A stretch of DNA of 64,000 bases, taken from positions 2,046,001 to 2,110,000 of the forward strand of contig OX596346.1 of assembly GCA_951394405.1 (NCBI GenBank), read 5' to 3'. Position 1 is the stretch's first letter; the number at the start of each line of letters is the position of its first letter. The translations under genes and the position numbers were made by a program. Positions 46,800 through 58,683 of this stretch are shown here, piece by piece. The notes under the pieces were generated by a model. It made no database searches. It saw only the letters and a list, made by a program, of their open reading frames with translations, and had not been told where the DNA came from. The stretch comes from Coprinellus micaceus (taxonomy: Eukaryota; Basidiomycota; Agaricomycetes; Agaricales; Psathyrellaceae).

Positions 46800-47600
46800 C
46801 CGCCACCCTCAATTCGATGGATGGCCGGCCTCCCCCAGTGTCCATCCTTCGGAGTCCGAGTTACTGACATTAGTATATTTATTGCCCCGGGCCCAGGGAA
46901 CCATGTAATCCTATTCACGATCTAGGAGACCACTGGACACGACCGTTTTGAGACCCCGTGGCTGTCTGATCCCAAGCCCGAGATTGTCGATGCTCGTCTC
47001 AGCCCCCTATTTGCGGCCACACTCCCTATCCCGTCCATAAGTAAGCATGTTCCCCCCTGGTACATTGACCCAGCTGCCGCGAGTCCCGAACCCCGTCGAT
47101 TCAACGTATGGCCGTCCTCTCCCAGCGCCCAGAGTTGCTGAGAATAATATTTTTATTCACCCGGGCCCAGGATGCCTTCTAATACTATTTGCGATCTAGG
47201 AGTCCATCGGAGATGCTGCCCGGCGCACGGCCCTTTTGAGTTCCCGTGGCGTGGGCGCCTAATTGACGCGCCTTGCCCTCCTTCTGTCTGATCCCGAACC
47301 TGAGACCGTCGATGCCCGTCCAAAAGCCCAAACACGTAAGGTAATGCCCCCATTTGCAGTCCCGATCCCAGTCCCGTCCATGGTGCTCCCAAAAGACTCG
47401 AACCTAAGCAGTGGGCACGTTCGCCCGTGGTACATCGACCCAGGATTCGGTTGGAAACACCCAGAGCTGCCGCGAGTCCTCGACCCCCGTACAATGCCGA
47501 CTCAGCAAATGCCAACTCTGTTATTCTGCGCTGTAGTTGGGCCATTGCCCTCCCAATTTAATTATGTGCCTCCCGGGAGGGCCCCGAGTGAACTGACATT
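46800..47600. repeat. Degenerate tandem repeat, about 290-400-bp units
   Basis: Three partial units. Landmarks recur in order: ATGGCCG(G/T)CCTC(C/T)CCCAG (46821, 47108), TTATT(G/C)-x-CCCGGGCCCAG (46883, 47151), CGATCTAGGAG-x-CCA (46918, 47192), GTCTGATCCC(A/G)A-x-CC (46965, 47286), TGGTACAT(T/C)GACCCA (47059, 47429) and GCTGCCGCGAGTCC (47075, 47467). The second unit is longer than the first, so indels have accumulated. Not coding. Confidence 0.7.
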
Positions 47601-48953
47601 GTGCACCCGGCCCTGTACCCCTTCCACATCGTCAGTGGTGTGACATCACCTATGTCGCCATGCTCATAGTGAAACTGGAGATGGCTCACCTTAACCCTAA
47701 AGGTTTTGACACCAAAGGGTGCCATTCTTCTTCATAGTGTGGATTTTATCCCTCCCGAGTAGAGAGCCTGTCCTGTATTTGCACTGGGGCAGGGGCGAAA
47801 TGGCGCAACGGGGAGTCATGGCCCGCACCCCAATCTCGGGTCCTAAGGATTTCAAAACCCGTCGTCTGCAAGAGGGTTTCGAAACCAAGCCGCGTATGCA
47901 TTTCAAAACTTGTCTTTCTGTGACACACAAGTTTCGAAACTTGTTCGCAATCCGGCGCACCCGATTCTCAATCCGACGCTCGACTTTTCAACTCGACGAC
48001 ACTTCCCTGCTTTATAGTATTGGATCGCCTCAGCTTCTGTTCGTACCGCCCCTCTCTCGCTCTCACTTCCCGTGAGCGACTTAATCGACGTGGCTTTCGA
48101 CTTACCCAGGGGAGATTTGGCCGGGCGTGACAAGAAGTCATTGACTTCCACACCGCTCAAAGCGGCCTCCCATTACCCTCCTTACAACCGAAAATGGAAA
48201 TCCGAAATCCTCGTGTTCCTTGGGTCCGCCCAAATAAGTAGTCTGGGCGCTATATCACTCAGCATCCAGCATGATGACATCCTATGTTGGTAGAACGTCC
48301 GCGGCAGGAATATGTTGGTGAGCACATATCCCATTTAACCCCCACTTTCTCTCTCACAGACGCCAGTATTCTATTTGATGTATTCTGAGGGAATGAAACC
48401 GGCGCATGGGGTGGCGACTCAGTGCGGCGATGGGGCGCTCCCTGGGTGCGGGGTGAAGGGCCCTCTCAATTGCTCATCCGTTCAACCCGAGCCCTCAACT
48501 GGCGCCCTTGGGAGTCATAGGTGATTCCCAGGTGGGACTGCGGGCGGATATATGAAGTACGCGATGTGTAGTAAGTAGTACCAGAGATTCGGGGATGGGT
48601 TTTACGAGGTTTTGCGTGCGACCCGCTGACCCTTGTTGCCTTCAATACAATTGGTGGGACTTCATTGGAAGGCCGCCGTCGGCTCTTAGATCTTAGGTGC
48701 AGACGGTGCCGTGGATTAGCCTCGTTACCACCCGCGACTGGTGCATCTCCACAACACCCTCCGGATAGAAATTTGGGTGGAGGACAGCTGTGGGTAATTT
48801 GTCTCCTATCGTTTCCTATGCCAAACTTTGGAAGCAAAAGGTTGGGAGACGCCGCACGCAGACGCCGCCCCGAAGTATTACCATGCTGCCACGCACGGGC
48901 TCTGCGGCGGAGTCTGCGGAGACACTCGGTATAAGGTAGGGGCCGTGTGAACA
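47601..48953. other. Gene-free stretch with a short palindrome
   Basis: No gene recognised. Several GTTTCGAAAC-type motifs occur between 47850 and 47945, one inside an exact 18-bp palindrome (ACAAGTTTCGAAACTTGT, 47927-47944). Confidence 0.5.
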
Positions 48954-49126
48954 TGTAACTTCGGTGAACAGAAATACAGTCGGGGCATCCTTCCGAAGGG
49001 CACTATCCAAAATCGGTTTCCTACAGATTGAAGATATCACCAGGGGCTACAATCTGTAGGAAGCCGATTCCCAATATCTTTCGAACTGAGGATGCCCCAC
49101 GTGAATCCGTTTTACCCGAAGTTACA
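48954..49126. repeat. Inverted repeat with 79-bp arms (hairpin or MITE-like)
   Basis: The left arm 48954-49032 and the reverse complement of 49048-49126 start alike (TGTAACTTCGG), share GGGGCATCCT, and end in CGG(T/C)TTCCTACAGATTG. Identity is roughly 70-80% by eye, with a 15-base loop. It has no coding capacity. Terminal target-site duplications were not identified with confidence. Confidence 0.8.
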
Positions 49127-50847
49127 CTTTTACTTGTCTTCTGCCTTACCTTCATTTCACTCACCCATCGTTTGAACGAAGAGTTGGTCGTCGAGGAACT
49201 TCGATTCCTGATCATCATGATGGGGCCCAGGTGGATGAGTTTGAGCAACCCTGGGAATGGGAAGAATCAAAGCACAGCTCCGTCGCCTCCGTGGGAGTGT
49301 TCTGAACCCCACTTCCCCCTACTTCCCCTCTTCACCACGCCCACCCCTTCAAAGCCCTTCAACCAATCGTGGCGTTTTGTTGCGCATTGCTTTTCCGTCG
49401 TTCGCCTCCATCCAAGGTCGAGGATCCTCCGCTGTTGTTAGCTGCTGTCACGTCCAAAAGATAAGACTGCCGATGAGCGGACGACCTGATCTAAAGGTCA
49501 GGCACGGCTCACGGGCGCTAGAGATGGAATAAACTGAGACAAACTGTGGGCTATCAGAAACAGTCCGCGCCGGAATCAGTACGTGTAATTCGCAGAGACA
49601 AAACCCCAAAGGCACTAGCTGCTACTAGCTGGGCATGGCCCCGGTCGAGTGGCCTCAACTAGGTTACGGGTCTCGAACGTAGCGATGGACGATGGTGCTT
49701 CGGGACCAAGTGTCGCTGCAACTGGCATTGTGGATGATCACTGGTCTACTGTTCTGACGATCCCTCGTACAGGCAATGTTTCGGGACAGCTGCCGGAACA
49801 CTATACAATATACACCAAGAAATGCACAGGTGGGAAGACTACAAAAACAGAGGCGACAAGGCTAAATTCCCGTTGCAGTTGGGGATTGAAGAAGTTGGAG
49901 ATGTTTTCTGGTCGCAGCCTTGCAGGCGGTTTTGCCATCACGGAGTCCGCCGGGCGGGGCGCGGACTTGCGAGTTTAGCGCTCACTGTCCGATCGCGCGC
50001 TCCCTGAATAGCAAGCCGTGATCTCGCAATCCAGGGTGGTGAATCTCCAGCTCTGGTAAATATTCGCCTAGGGACAGCCTGACCCCGAAAAGCTCGAAGG
50101 AAGAATGCAAGTCTTCCAGTACCTGAAAGTAGATCAGCTTGGCTGATCGATGTTCCCGGACGATGAAAGTAGCACGTTAATATGATCTGTTGGCGTATAA
50201 GGACCCAGCAGTACGTTGGAGTATGGCGTTTCAGAGCTAATAACCAGCCTCCGAGTCTCTTCGCACAGCCAGCTCTGTTGAAGAATGGAGGACACAGCTT
50301 TTTTGCTTGTTCTTCGCATCTATCCCATACAGCCCCCAAAGCTAAAGCACTCAAAATTGCACAGGCTGCGGTGCTTTGGTGGTTCAGGATTCGAATCCTC
50401 GAATGCCCAAGCGCGGTGGGGCCTCCATGACAGACGTCACGATGATGACACGGATCCGAACGCCCCGGTCGCCTCTCTTCTCGGCGATTTCCCGTTGTTC
50501 TTGCTGAGGTCGTTGCGCACGGGATGTCGGAGAGGGCTAGAGTAGTTTTCCGTGATTATCTCTACCTTATAATGGGCCCCATTGGCGTTCTTCGAGGGAT
50601 GGCAGTGGATGCACAGAGCACATCATTGATCTCTATCATTTCGCCCGGTATCTGTGGTTTCTGACGCCAGTAGCACCACCAACATCAGCAAACACACACA
50701 TATGACTGATGCCTACAGTTGTTACCAACCATGTCATTGCCGCTGCGGGCTTGATTCAAGGCAACGGAATATCTTTATCCCTCTTACCACCAGCTCGCGA
50801 CGTGAATGGTTCAGGAACAAGCAGGACCTTGAAGAACGGATTTCACC
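49127..50847. other. Gene-free stretch (last part of the desert)
   Basis: No supported gene. The last few hundred bases are the presumed promoter of the gene starting at 50848. A tRNA-B-box-like GGATTCGAATCC at about 50387 is not part of a foldable tRNA. Confidence 0.45.
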
Positions 50848-53800
50848 ATGCCGGCCCTTCCATCGTTTATGTCCTATCGGCCTCAGCTCAAAGACAAGGT
50901 CAAATCGTCGTTTGCAATTGCCAGAAAACGACTCGAAGGCGGCCCATCGACCAGCTCCATCACGCCACCGGCCCAGAGCTCCTTGGAAGTCCTGGACATT
51001 GGAAGCGATGGGGGCAAGGATTCCTTGGACTTCCATGACGCTGGTTCCCCCACAACTTATCCGGATTTGCGGGCGCCATCCCCTCATCTCCAGCTGGAGC
51101 TGAACTTGAGGTCAGAGGAAGAACAGCTTTCCGACTGGTTCGCGACGAGTTTCCCGAGACCCCAGCCGTCCCCCAACCCCCGCAGTCACCTCCCATCAAA
51201 ATCCATTGACGCCTCTTTATACTCGCAGGAAGACGAGTTGGAGAACGAGATACTCAGAGGGGAGGATGTTTTCGAGGAGAGGATCGAAATGATGGCGTCG
51301 GGAGATGTCATTGCCAACCTAGAGGCCATGAACGTGCGTATTAGAGCTGGGGACAGTGGACTTGATCTCATCTTCGCTCATAGGCTTCGAGTTTTGGTCG
51401 ACTTCGGCCAGAGGTGAGTGCTTATTTCCTACCACAGAACGCGTATCTAACTCTAGGGTAGAGCGTACGATTAAAAATTCCAACCGATGACGACCATGTT
51501 CAAAACAGGTCACGTCCCATATCCCAGCTTTCGACACCTCTCTCCTCAGCGGTCTCGGGGACAACCCTCGCTCGCCAACTGATAGGAAATGGTTATAGCC
51601 TATCCTACGACCGTCGCATGTCGTCGAAACGGAGCTTCCGTGGGCTCTCTCGCGCGGACTCCATGACTTTGCCCAGCCAAGAGTACGATGACCACTTCGA
51701 AGTGGGACCCGACGCGCCTCCCATTCCGTCAAACGCCGGAGCTCTTTACGTAGCACCGAAGGAAACCCGAGGAGAAGGTCCTGATAGCAACACCCGAGCC
51801 AATAAGCTCAAACGCCGGTCCAGCACAGGGAGCATACCCTTGTCTGAATTCGACTCGGCCAGTCTCCCAGCATCACCTCTCCCTCCACGACCGAACAGCG
51901 CGTGCATTAGCCCGACCGAGCTCCAGCAAGCCACATATCCATTTTCACCTCTCAGGCGGTCGCCCTCACCCAACTCGAACACTAGCAGTAACCCTCCTTT
52001 CACCCCACGGAAGCATGTACCCCCAGCTATCGATGTTTCCCCTGCTGCTCCTCCGCCCGTCACGTCTCCTGAAGGGGTCGCTACTTCTCCAGAGAGTGTA
52101 CTGGATTATTATTCAACCGAGAATGCGGACAGTATCCCTCCAATTCAACGGGGGTTCCGGCCAGTCTTCACTCCGATTACGGAAGAGTCGATGTCGCAGC
52201 TGTCACCTCCCGCCCCTTTCGCCAAGGACAACAGACGTGACTCGCAACGGCATCAACCACTCGGTGCACGGAGTCCCGCAAGCCCCAGAAGTGAGTTCTA
52301 ATACACTTCGTCAATGTCTGACGATTCTGACATTTGCGCAGCTCGGTCTATGGCGCCTCCTCAGAGATCTGCGTCTGATTCATCTGCGGTAATGTCGTTT
52401 GTTCCTGCAGCCCTCCAACCAGGCCGACCCCCATCACACGCAGTCAGTATTTGTGGTAGGTTTAACATGTGACGGCGCTAACATGATGTTACATAGTTTA
52501 CCGCGTCCTCAGCGTCGATCGAGAGCACCCTATCGAAAGCTAACAGTTCTCAGCTTTCAATTAATACATCGGATGAACCTCTGTTGCCCCCTCCACCACT
52601 CAGTCAAGTCTTCAACCGTCAGCGTTCCGGCAGCCTACCAAGTCCCATCAAGGTTGTTCGCGATGAAGACCTTTCGACGTACAAGATCACTGTTCCAGGT
52701 CAAGGCGCTAACGCCACCCCAGCCTCAGGCGAGTCATTCGATCAGCAGGAGTTCCCCGAGACGGCGACGGCACCTTGGTCTGCTGCCTTCTCGCCCGCTC
52801 CACCTCCCTCAGAACCGCTTCCCGAGGTGCCAATGTCCGCAATGTTCCCAGCTGGTACTGCACAACCCAACGTTGCACAACAAATTTTGCTGAGTCGGGC
52901 AGCCACCACGGCTCGTGCCAGGCATTCGAGGCAAGTGAGCCTGGGAAATCCAGCGACCTATCGTGCGCACCAGCCTCCTTCTGTGCTGGTTCCTGGCCAT
53001 AGAATCGATGAAGCGCCTGAGCTTGTGGAACCGCCCCAAACGCCGCGAGAGGAAGAAGGCAGTACGCCTGTGCCCCCTCGGAAACCAGTACCAAAGCGGT
53101 CTCTTCCGCCGTCTCCGAACATCAGTCCACAGACACTCCGCGTTCCTCCAGCCCAACCAGACCCCATCCTCGTCCCGCCTGAGGATGGCAGCTCACCTCT
53201 AACCCCGTCTGCTGCTCAGGTAGCGCGTTCACCCAGCTCTGCAGCCAGCGTCCGCTCGACGGACTCGGCCTCAACGGCCGGATCCTCGCAACAATCTGCT
53301 CGCCCTTCTCTAAAATCACTGCCCCCGATACCCACCACCCCACAGACGCCCACCACTTCCACAGCGTCGTCTCCTCCAGTGCAGATGGCTCGAGGACCGA
53401 GACCAAGAATACCCCAGCCATTAACGCTGCCTGGACCGATCGTGCAGGATGTTGTGGCCGAAGGATCGTCGCCACGTCCGGAGACGTTAACCCACCCCGA
53501 AGTTCATGATCAACAACCACAGCCATATATACCCTCAGGACCAGAACCAAGTAGCTCCCAACAAGTTCTATCGCCGCCAATACCACCCCAGTCCTCACGG
53601 TCGCGTAAATCTACCAACACAATTGACGAACTCCTCCGGGCGTCGACCGCCCTTGGGTCCCCACCACCCTATTATACCGTCATCGACCAGAATGCGCATC
53701 CACCACCACTTCCTCCACCTCAGTTCAAACAACCACCTGTTGCTGCCACGACGTCCCACCCGCTTCCTCCGACAACTCCAGGTCCTCCCCCATCGACTCA

Positions 53801-55448
53801 ATCCATGACTTTCAGCAATCCCTTCCCTTCTGGACCGAGGGAATCTACGTCACGGGCGAGGCTCCCCCGGCCCGCAGGGCCAATGGGCCCACGCGGTCCG
53901 AGTATGCAAGGTGGCGTCCCAGGTGGTCTTAGCGCCCCAGGCGTTCGCGACCGGTCGGCCTCCAATGCTTCTCTCGTCAACAATGCCCCGGCGCCCAGTG
54001 CTATGGTCACCCCTCAGAGGTCGCTTCGAAGGGCTCCGGCCCCTGAGCAACCACCTATTCCGCCGACTTCTCCCAAATTCCAACCCCCTGCCATCAAACA
54101 TCGCGGTTATACGATGGAGGCCGCGAAGTGGACCTTCTCGTCCTCTCAACTTCAGGGTATCGTCTCAAAAGCGATCAAAGACTCGGCGCAGACTTCGTCC
54201 ATCCGGTTGCTCAAGCTGGAAAGTCTGGAGAACGAGATTCCTGATGAGCTTCATAGGTTGGAAATGCATAGGACGGACGTCAAGTCGAAGTATAAAGCGT
54301 TGACAAGAAGAAGGGCGACGTTATTTGAATCGTTGACGTTCCACCTTACGTCCCCGAACGATGGTGATTCGACGTTTGCACTACGCGTGGCTGAGGAACT
54401 GAGCTCGGTTGCTCTAAGCCTCGACAAGCTCACAGAGGAACTTCACAGCACCGATTACCAACTCGCGCAACTGAACACCTTGGTTCAAGTACACTCCAAG
54501 AGCGCTTTGTCGATGGCCCTCCGGAAGCTCAACGCTAGTTTCCTCAAGCAGATGACAGACAACGACACGTTGCAAGAGCGCGTCACCGCCCTCGAAGCCG
54601 AGCGAGACGAAGCCTGGAAACATGCAGAAGAAATTGCTAACGAATACGACCATCTGCATTTCCAACCTCAGATCGAGTCCCCGGCTTCAGCGTCTAATCG
54701 GTCAAGCAGGGTGTCGGCGAAGAGAAAGTCGAGCATTCGTGTGTCGAAGGCTGGGCTGAGAATCCAGAGTAGGAGGCAGAGCGCGAGATCGTCTGTTGCA
54801 AGTAGCGCTTACGGCGGTGGCGGATTGCCCTCGGCCTCGTCATCGCGTAGTCCATTTAGGCTCGAGAAGCCTCCCCCTATGCCTCCTATACCTAAGCGCA
54901 GGCCCGCGAACATCATTACAGACTATCGGTCCCCTGTACATGGTTCACCGGTAAGCTTTCTGCCGCCCTTTCATTGCTGTATCACCCCTGACATCATATG
55001 CAGACTCCTCTTTCCACGGATCGGACGCCCGATACGGACACCAGAGCTCTGGACAGAGCAGAAGAGGAGCTGTACAGCATGTTGGGTCTCTCCGTTCCTG
55101 ATTCTAGTACGACGAAGCGTCCCCGCTCGATGGTCGGCCACCTTCCCAGCGCAGGCTTATCCCCTCCACCAATCTCCGCTGGCATCCCTATTCACACTTT
55201 ACATCGCCGACCCTCATTACCTGGGGCAGCGGCAATGGTTGAGGCCCAGAACGCCATGACCGCTGACGTGAGTTTCCTATGCCTTCCTCTCACCCCCCTA
55301 GTATATTGGCCGCTTTACTGACCGATACCTGCAGCGCAACGCAGTCGTGTTCACATTCGAAATGTTGCAAGAACAAGACGTAGAAGATGGCCCACTCTCA
55401 TCCAGCGCTCCATATACCCGACATTTCAAGGCGGCCTCCCCCTTCTAG
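50848..55448 (+). CDS. Large Ser/Pro-rich protein with C-terminal coiled-coil domain
   Basis: Six exons (50848-51413, 51509-52290, 52342-52442, 52497-54950, 55004-55267, 55335-55448) give 1,426 residues. The N-terminal 190 residues contain an acidic helical part (EDELENEILRGEDVFEERIE). A very long disordered Pro/Ser/Thr-rich middle with many PP and SP motifs follows, then a folded stretch from about 54090: YTMEAAKWTFSSSQLQGIVS, a coiled coil (DELHRLEMHRTDVKSKYKAL), and LQERVTALEAERDEAWKHAE. A basic Ser/Arg patch (RIQSRRQSARSS) and a short tail (VVFTFEMLQEQDVED) end the protein. The conserved helical C-terminus and the Pro-rich middle suggest a scaffold for cell cortex or septation, by composition only. 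I do not recognise the family. Confidence 0.82.
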
Positions 55449-56730
55449 ATTTCGTGTTCGCTAACGGACGTCGCTCCTTGCTTTCGCTTAATCTACATTC
55501 GCATACTTGTTTGACAGCACCATCCGAACACGCTCGTTGGCTCCGTTTCTTCTACTATATTGCCCCCACTCGAAAGCCTCTGAGCTTACACCACATGAAG
55601 ATTGTTGTACATAGTCCCTGTCCCCCCGAAGTTACTCCTTACTAACCCATCGATGCTATTCTGAGCCTTTGGTTCCGTGTAATCTATTTAAGCGCCCAGC
55701 GCGCGAGCAAGGCGATCAAGTATAGAGTGCCCAATACCGTAAAGAGTACAATAGACCGTGAAGTTGCAAACAGATAGCCGAAGTCCCAAAATACGTGCTG
55801 GGGGAGGGGCGTTCAATATCGTCTTGCAATCGCGGTACTCGCGCTGTAGGATGTCCTGAACGCTCAGCCAACCTAAATGAACCCCCTTTTACGCAGTCAA
55901 GCAGGCATCGACGATTTTAGCTCACTTACTTGCATCGGGTGTTCTCCGCATAAACGATACCCAATCGGCATTGAGGTAGGATAAATCGAGCAGCTTCCAT
56001 TGCGCCCATGCCGCGTTTCTTGCCTGGTGGCTCCAGATACCGCCTCACCACTCCTTCCTCAGGAAATTGGGACTGTGCACCTCGCCTTCGAAACCGGCTT
56101 CTCGCTCCTAGGCATCCAACGGTAGAACAATTAGTCGACCCAAGGTGAGCCCGTGTACACTGCAGGTTAGTTCAGGGATAGAGTGAACGCTACCATTCAC
56201 AGCTTGGCGATCATAATAGAAGCAGTTCGACCTGTTCAGAACAAACCTTGCAAACTGTCGTGATTAGCGCTCCTCTGCCCAAGTTGAAAGCTTGGTGTCT
56301 ACCGCTCAAAGTCAACACGCACCCCTTCTCCCATCGTTCCACCTAGATACACACCTCGCCATCGCTGTGGATTGTGCTACACGCTTTCTAGACTGAAGGT
56401 TTGTAATCTAATATATTGCTGCGGAGCCCCGTGGAGCGGGGACTTCCAGCTTTGACACGATGTCTCGGAATGGTGGCCACACATGACGATGGGGTGGGAC
56501 GATGGGGAAAATCGAAGAGGTACATGAGGTGGACCGTACTAATTTCCCTTGACAATAGTAATATTTCCAATATTATCGCCCTCCACAGGTCGATGCTCAA
56601 CCGCTTCCCTTCTCGTGAAACCGAGCTTCAAGCGACGATACCCTTGTAGAATTGGGGATGCCAGGAGGGTATATATACCACAAAATGGGGCCTCTGACAG
56701 CCTTCCTCGAGACAACTCCAACTCGCAAAG
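55449..56730. other. Gene-free stretch upstream of the DUF1996 cluster
   Basis: No gene recognised. The last 100 bases form the promoter of the first DUF1996 gene. Confidence 0.45.
56670..56677 (+). promoter_or_regulatory. TATA box of DUF1996 gene 1
   Basis: TATATATA about 54 bases before the ATG at 56731. The two other copies have TATA-like elements at comparable distances. Confidence 0.65.
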
Positions 56731-57891
56731 ATGAAGTGGCTCTCTCTCACTCTTGCGGCAGTTTTGGCCGTTCCTTCTCAGGCCGCACTTCGGTTCGGAT
56801 GCTCGACTCTGACCATCCAACGCCTTGACCCTCTCGTGCAGCCTGGCAGGACCCCTTCTGCCCACGTTCACCAGATCGTCGGAGGGAACGCCTTCCACCC
56901 CAACATGACTGGCGACATTGGCGATAAAGGCGCTTGCACGACCTGCACGTTCTCCGAGGACTTCTCCAACTACTGGACCGCTGTCATGTACTTCAAGCAT
57001 ACAAACGGTACCTATAAGCGGGTCCCCATCATGCAAAACGCTGCCCTTCCTAACGGTATCAACGGTGGGATGACCATCTATTACACTCAGCAGGACTTCT
57101 TCTCCAACGGCAACGCGAAGATGACCGCGTTTAAGCCAGTAAGCGCGTTCCGTTTAGCGATAAGGTGATGCCCTACTAACATCGGTTTCAGGGATTCCGT
57201 ATGATCGTCGGAAACCCGACAGCGACCACCAGGCAAGCAATAGGCTTGAGATTTGTCTGCTTGGTCGACAAGAACACAAGGTTCCCCGAGCTCGAGACCT
57301 TCCCTACGGAGCCCTGCAGAGGCGGCATTATGACTGTCCATCATTTCCCCGCGTGAGTTGCTTTCAGTTTTGTGTAGTCCGCCCTGGACGCTGACTCGAC
57401 TCTAGATGCTGGGATGGCAACACCCTCGACCCCCCAGACCATATGTCCCACATGTACAACACAGGCAAGGAAGCGTTCCAAAATGCTGGGCCCTGCCCGG
57501 CCTCTCACCCAGTTCGCGTGCCACAGGTCGCCTATGAGACCTTATGGGACACAGCTCAATTCAACAGCCTGTGGCGTCAGGGCGATCCCAACCCTTTCGT
57601 CATGAGCTACGACGATAGCCGCGGTTATGGTACTCACGCCGACTACGTCTTCGGCTGGAAGGGTGATTCACTCCAGCGCGCCATGGACTCTGGCTGCATG
57701 TTCCAGGGATGCGAGAATGGGAACCCTCTCAAGTCTCAGAGTGTGCAACAGATGAACGCTTGCCAGGTTAAGGACATGGTCGGCGAAGACACTGGTGCCA
57801 ACAATTGTGAGTCGCTGTGCTTGTTGTCATAGGATGGTCGTGGACTGACTTCATGTCTGTATTAGATATCTCTCGCCTCCCGGGGATGTAA
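56731..57891 (+). CDS. Secreted DUF1996 protein 1 (no CBM)
   Basis: Four exons (56731-57138, 57192-57352, 57406-57806, 57866-57891) give 331 residues. A signal peptide (MKWLSLTLAAVLAVPSQAA) is followed by the DUF1996 domain: LRFGCSTLTIQRLDPLVQPG, HVHQIVGGNAFHPNM, paired Cys in CTTCTFSEDFSNYWTAVM, GGMTIYYTQQDF, CRGGIMTVHHFPACWDG, and CENGNPLKSQSVQQMNAC near the end. His residues in the HVHQ and VHHFPACWDG stretches are conserved in all three copies and could be catalytic or metal-binding. DUF1996 proteins are widespread secreted proteins of fungi without an activity known to me. The protein ends three residues after the ISRLP motif. Confidence 0.92.
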
Positions 57892-58683
57892 CGGAGAGAG
57901 TTTGCCCCTGTTACGTACCCTTTAAGCTTCCCCTGCTAATTGTTGTCCCTATGATCAGACTGTTCGCTATCTACTTCGTGAATCAACTACAGTGTCGTTC
58001 CGCTTTTTGTGCCAGTTTCATACGGTCTCGGCCAGCCTTAGGGGTTGGCGGCGTGCCTTGGGGCCTGAACACGGGTGAGGTGCATCGTGACGCAGTGATG
58101 AACGGCTGAAGGAGGCGTCCAAATTCGGAATATGATATGACTAAAACGGCAATACTGCCCCCTATCACGAGAATACTTCGAGTGCTCGAATTTGAACGCT
58201 TGAACGCTCGGCATACGAAGTGACTAGTGACCCTCCGGCCTATGTTCTATAGTGTAGGCGTCCCCCAGCCTTCGTGACAGCTATCGGCGGTTCCGAAGAC
58301 AGGTTCGTGACACCCACAGGGTCCTAGCATGAACTAAATCTATCAATCGGCTTCGAGGAACCTCTCCAAAGGCGAATCAGTTCAAGCTATGCGATAAGCT
58401 TTTTTATTTTATTTTATTTAGCAGGGACTTGGCTCACCTATGCTTCCCGTCGCCATCGTAGGAGCCTCCCTTTGCTTCTCAAACTGGCTTCCTACTCCAA
58501 GGTATTCACCGGCTCAACGTTTAGGCCATCGTGCCATCCTAAAGTTTAAGAGTGGGAGCTGCGGTTCCTTCTTGGAAGCCCGAACTTCGCGCGACAAATT
58601 TCTTTCGGTTTGGTTATAACTACACCATGCATGAGCTGATATGCTGTTCAACCGAACCCTTGGAACACCTCTCCCTGGCAAAG
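57892..58683. other. Intergenic, DUF1996 genes 1 and 2
   Basis: No gene. It contains sequences (ATGACTAAAACGG at about 58135; GGTATTCACCGGCTCAACGTTTAG at about 58500) that recur before gene 3, so the duplicated unit included upstream DNA. A (TTTTA)n-like run lies at about 58400-58420. Confidence 0.6.
58614..58620 (+). promoter_or_regulatory. TATA-like element of DUF1996 gene 2
   Basis: TTATAAC about 65 bases before the ATG at 58684. Confidence 0.5.

Noticed and set aside
49649..49978. Open frame of about 110 residues
   Set aside because: No ATG start and nothing recognisable; not supported.
50387..50398. GGATTCGAATCC, like a tRNA B box
   Set aside because: It is a 12-bp palindrome; no A box, paired T-stem, anticodon arm or acceptor stem could be placed around it on either strand.
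53122..54149. Antisense open frames over the Ser/Pro-rich gene
   Set aside because: Mirror frames of low-complexity coding DNA; the plus strand has the coherent protein.
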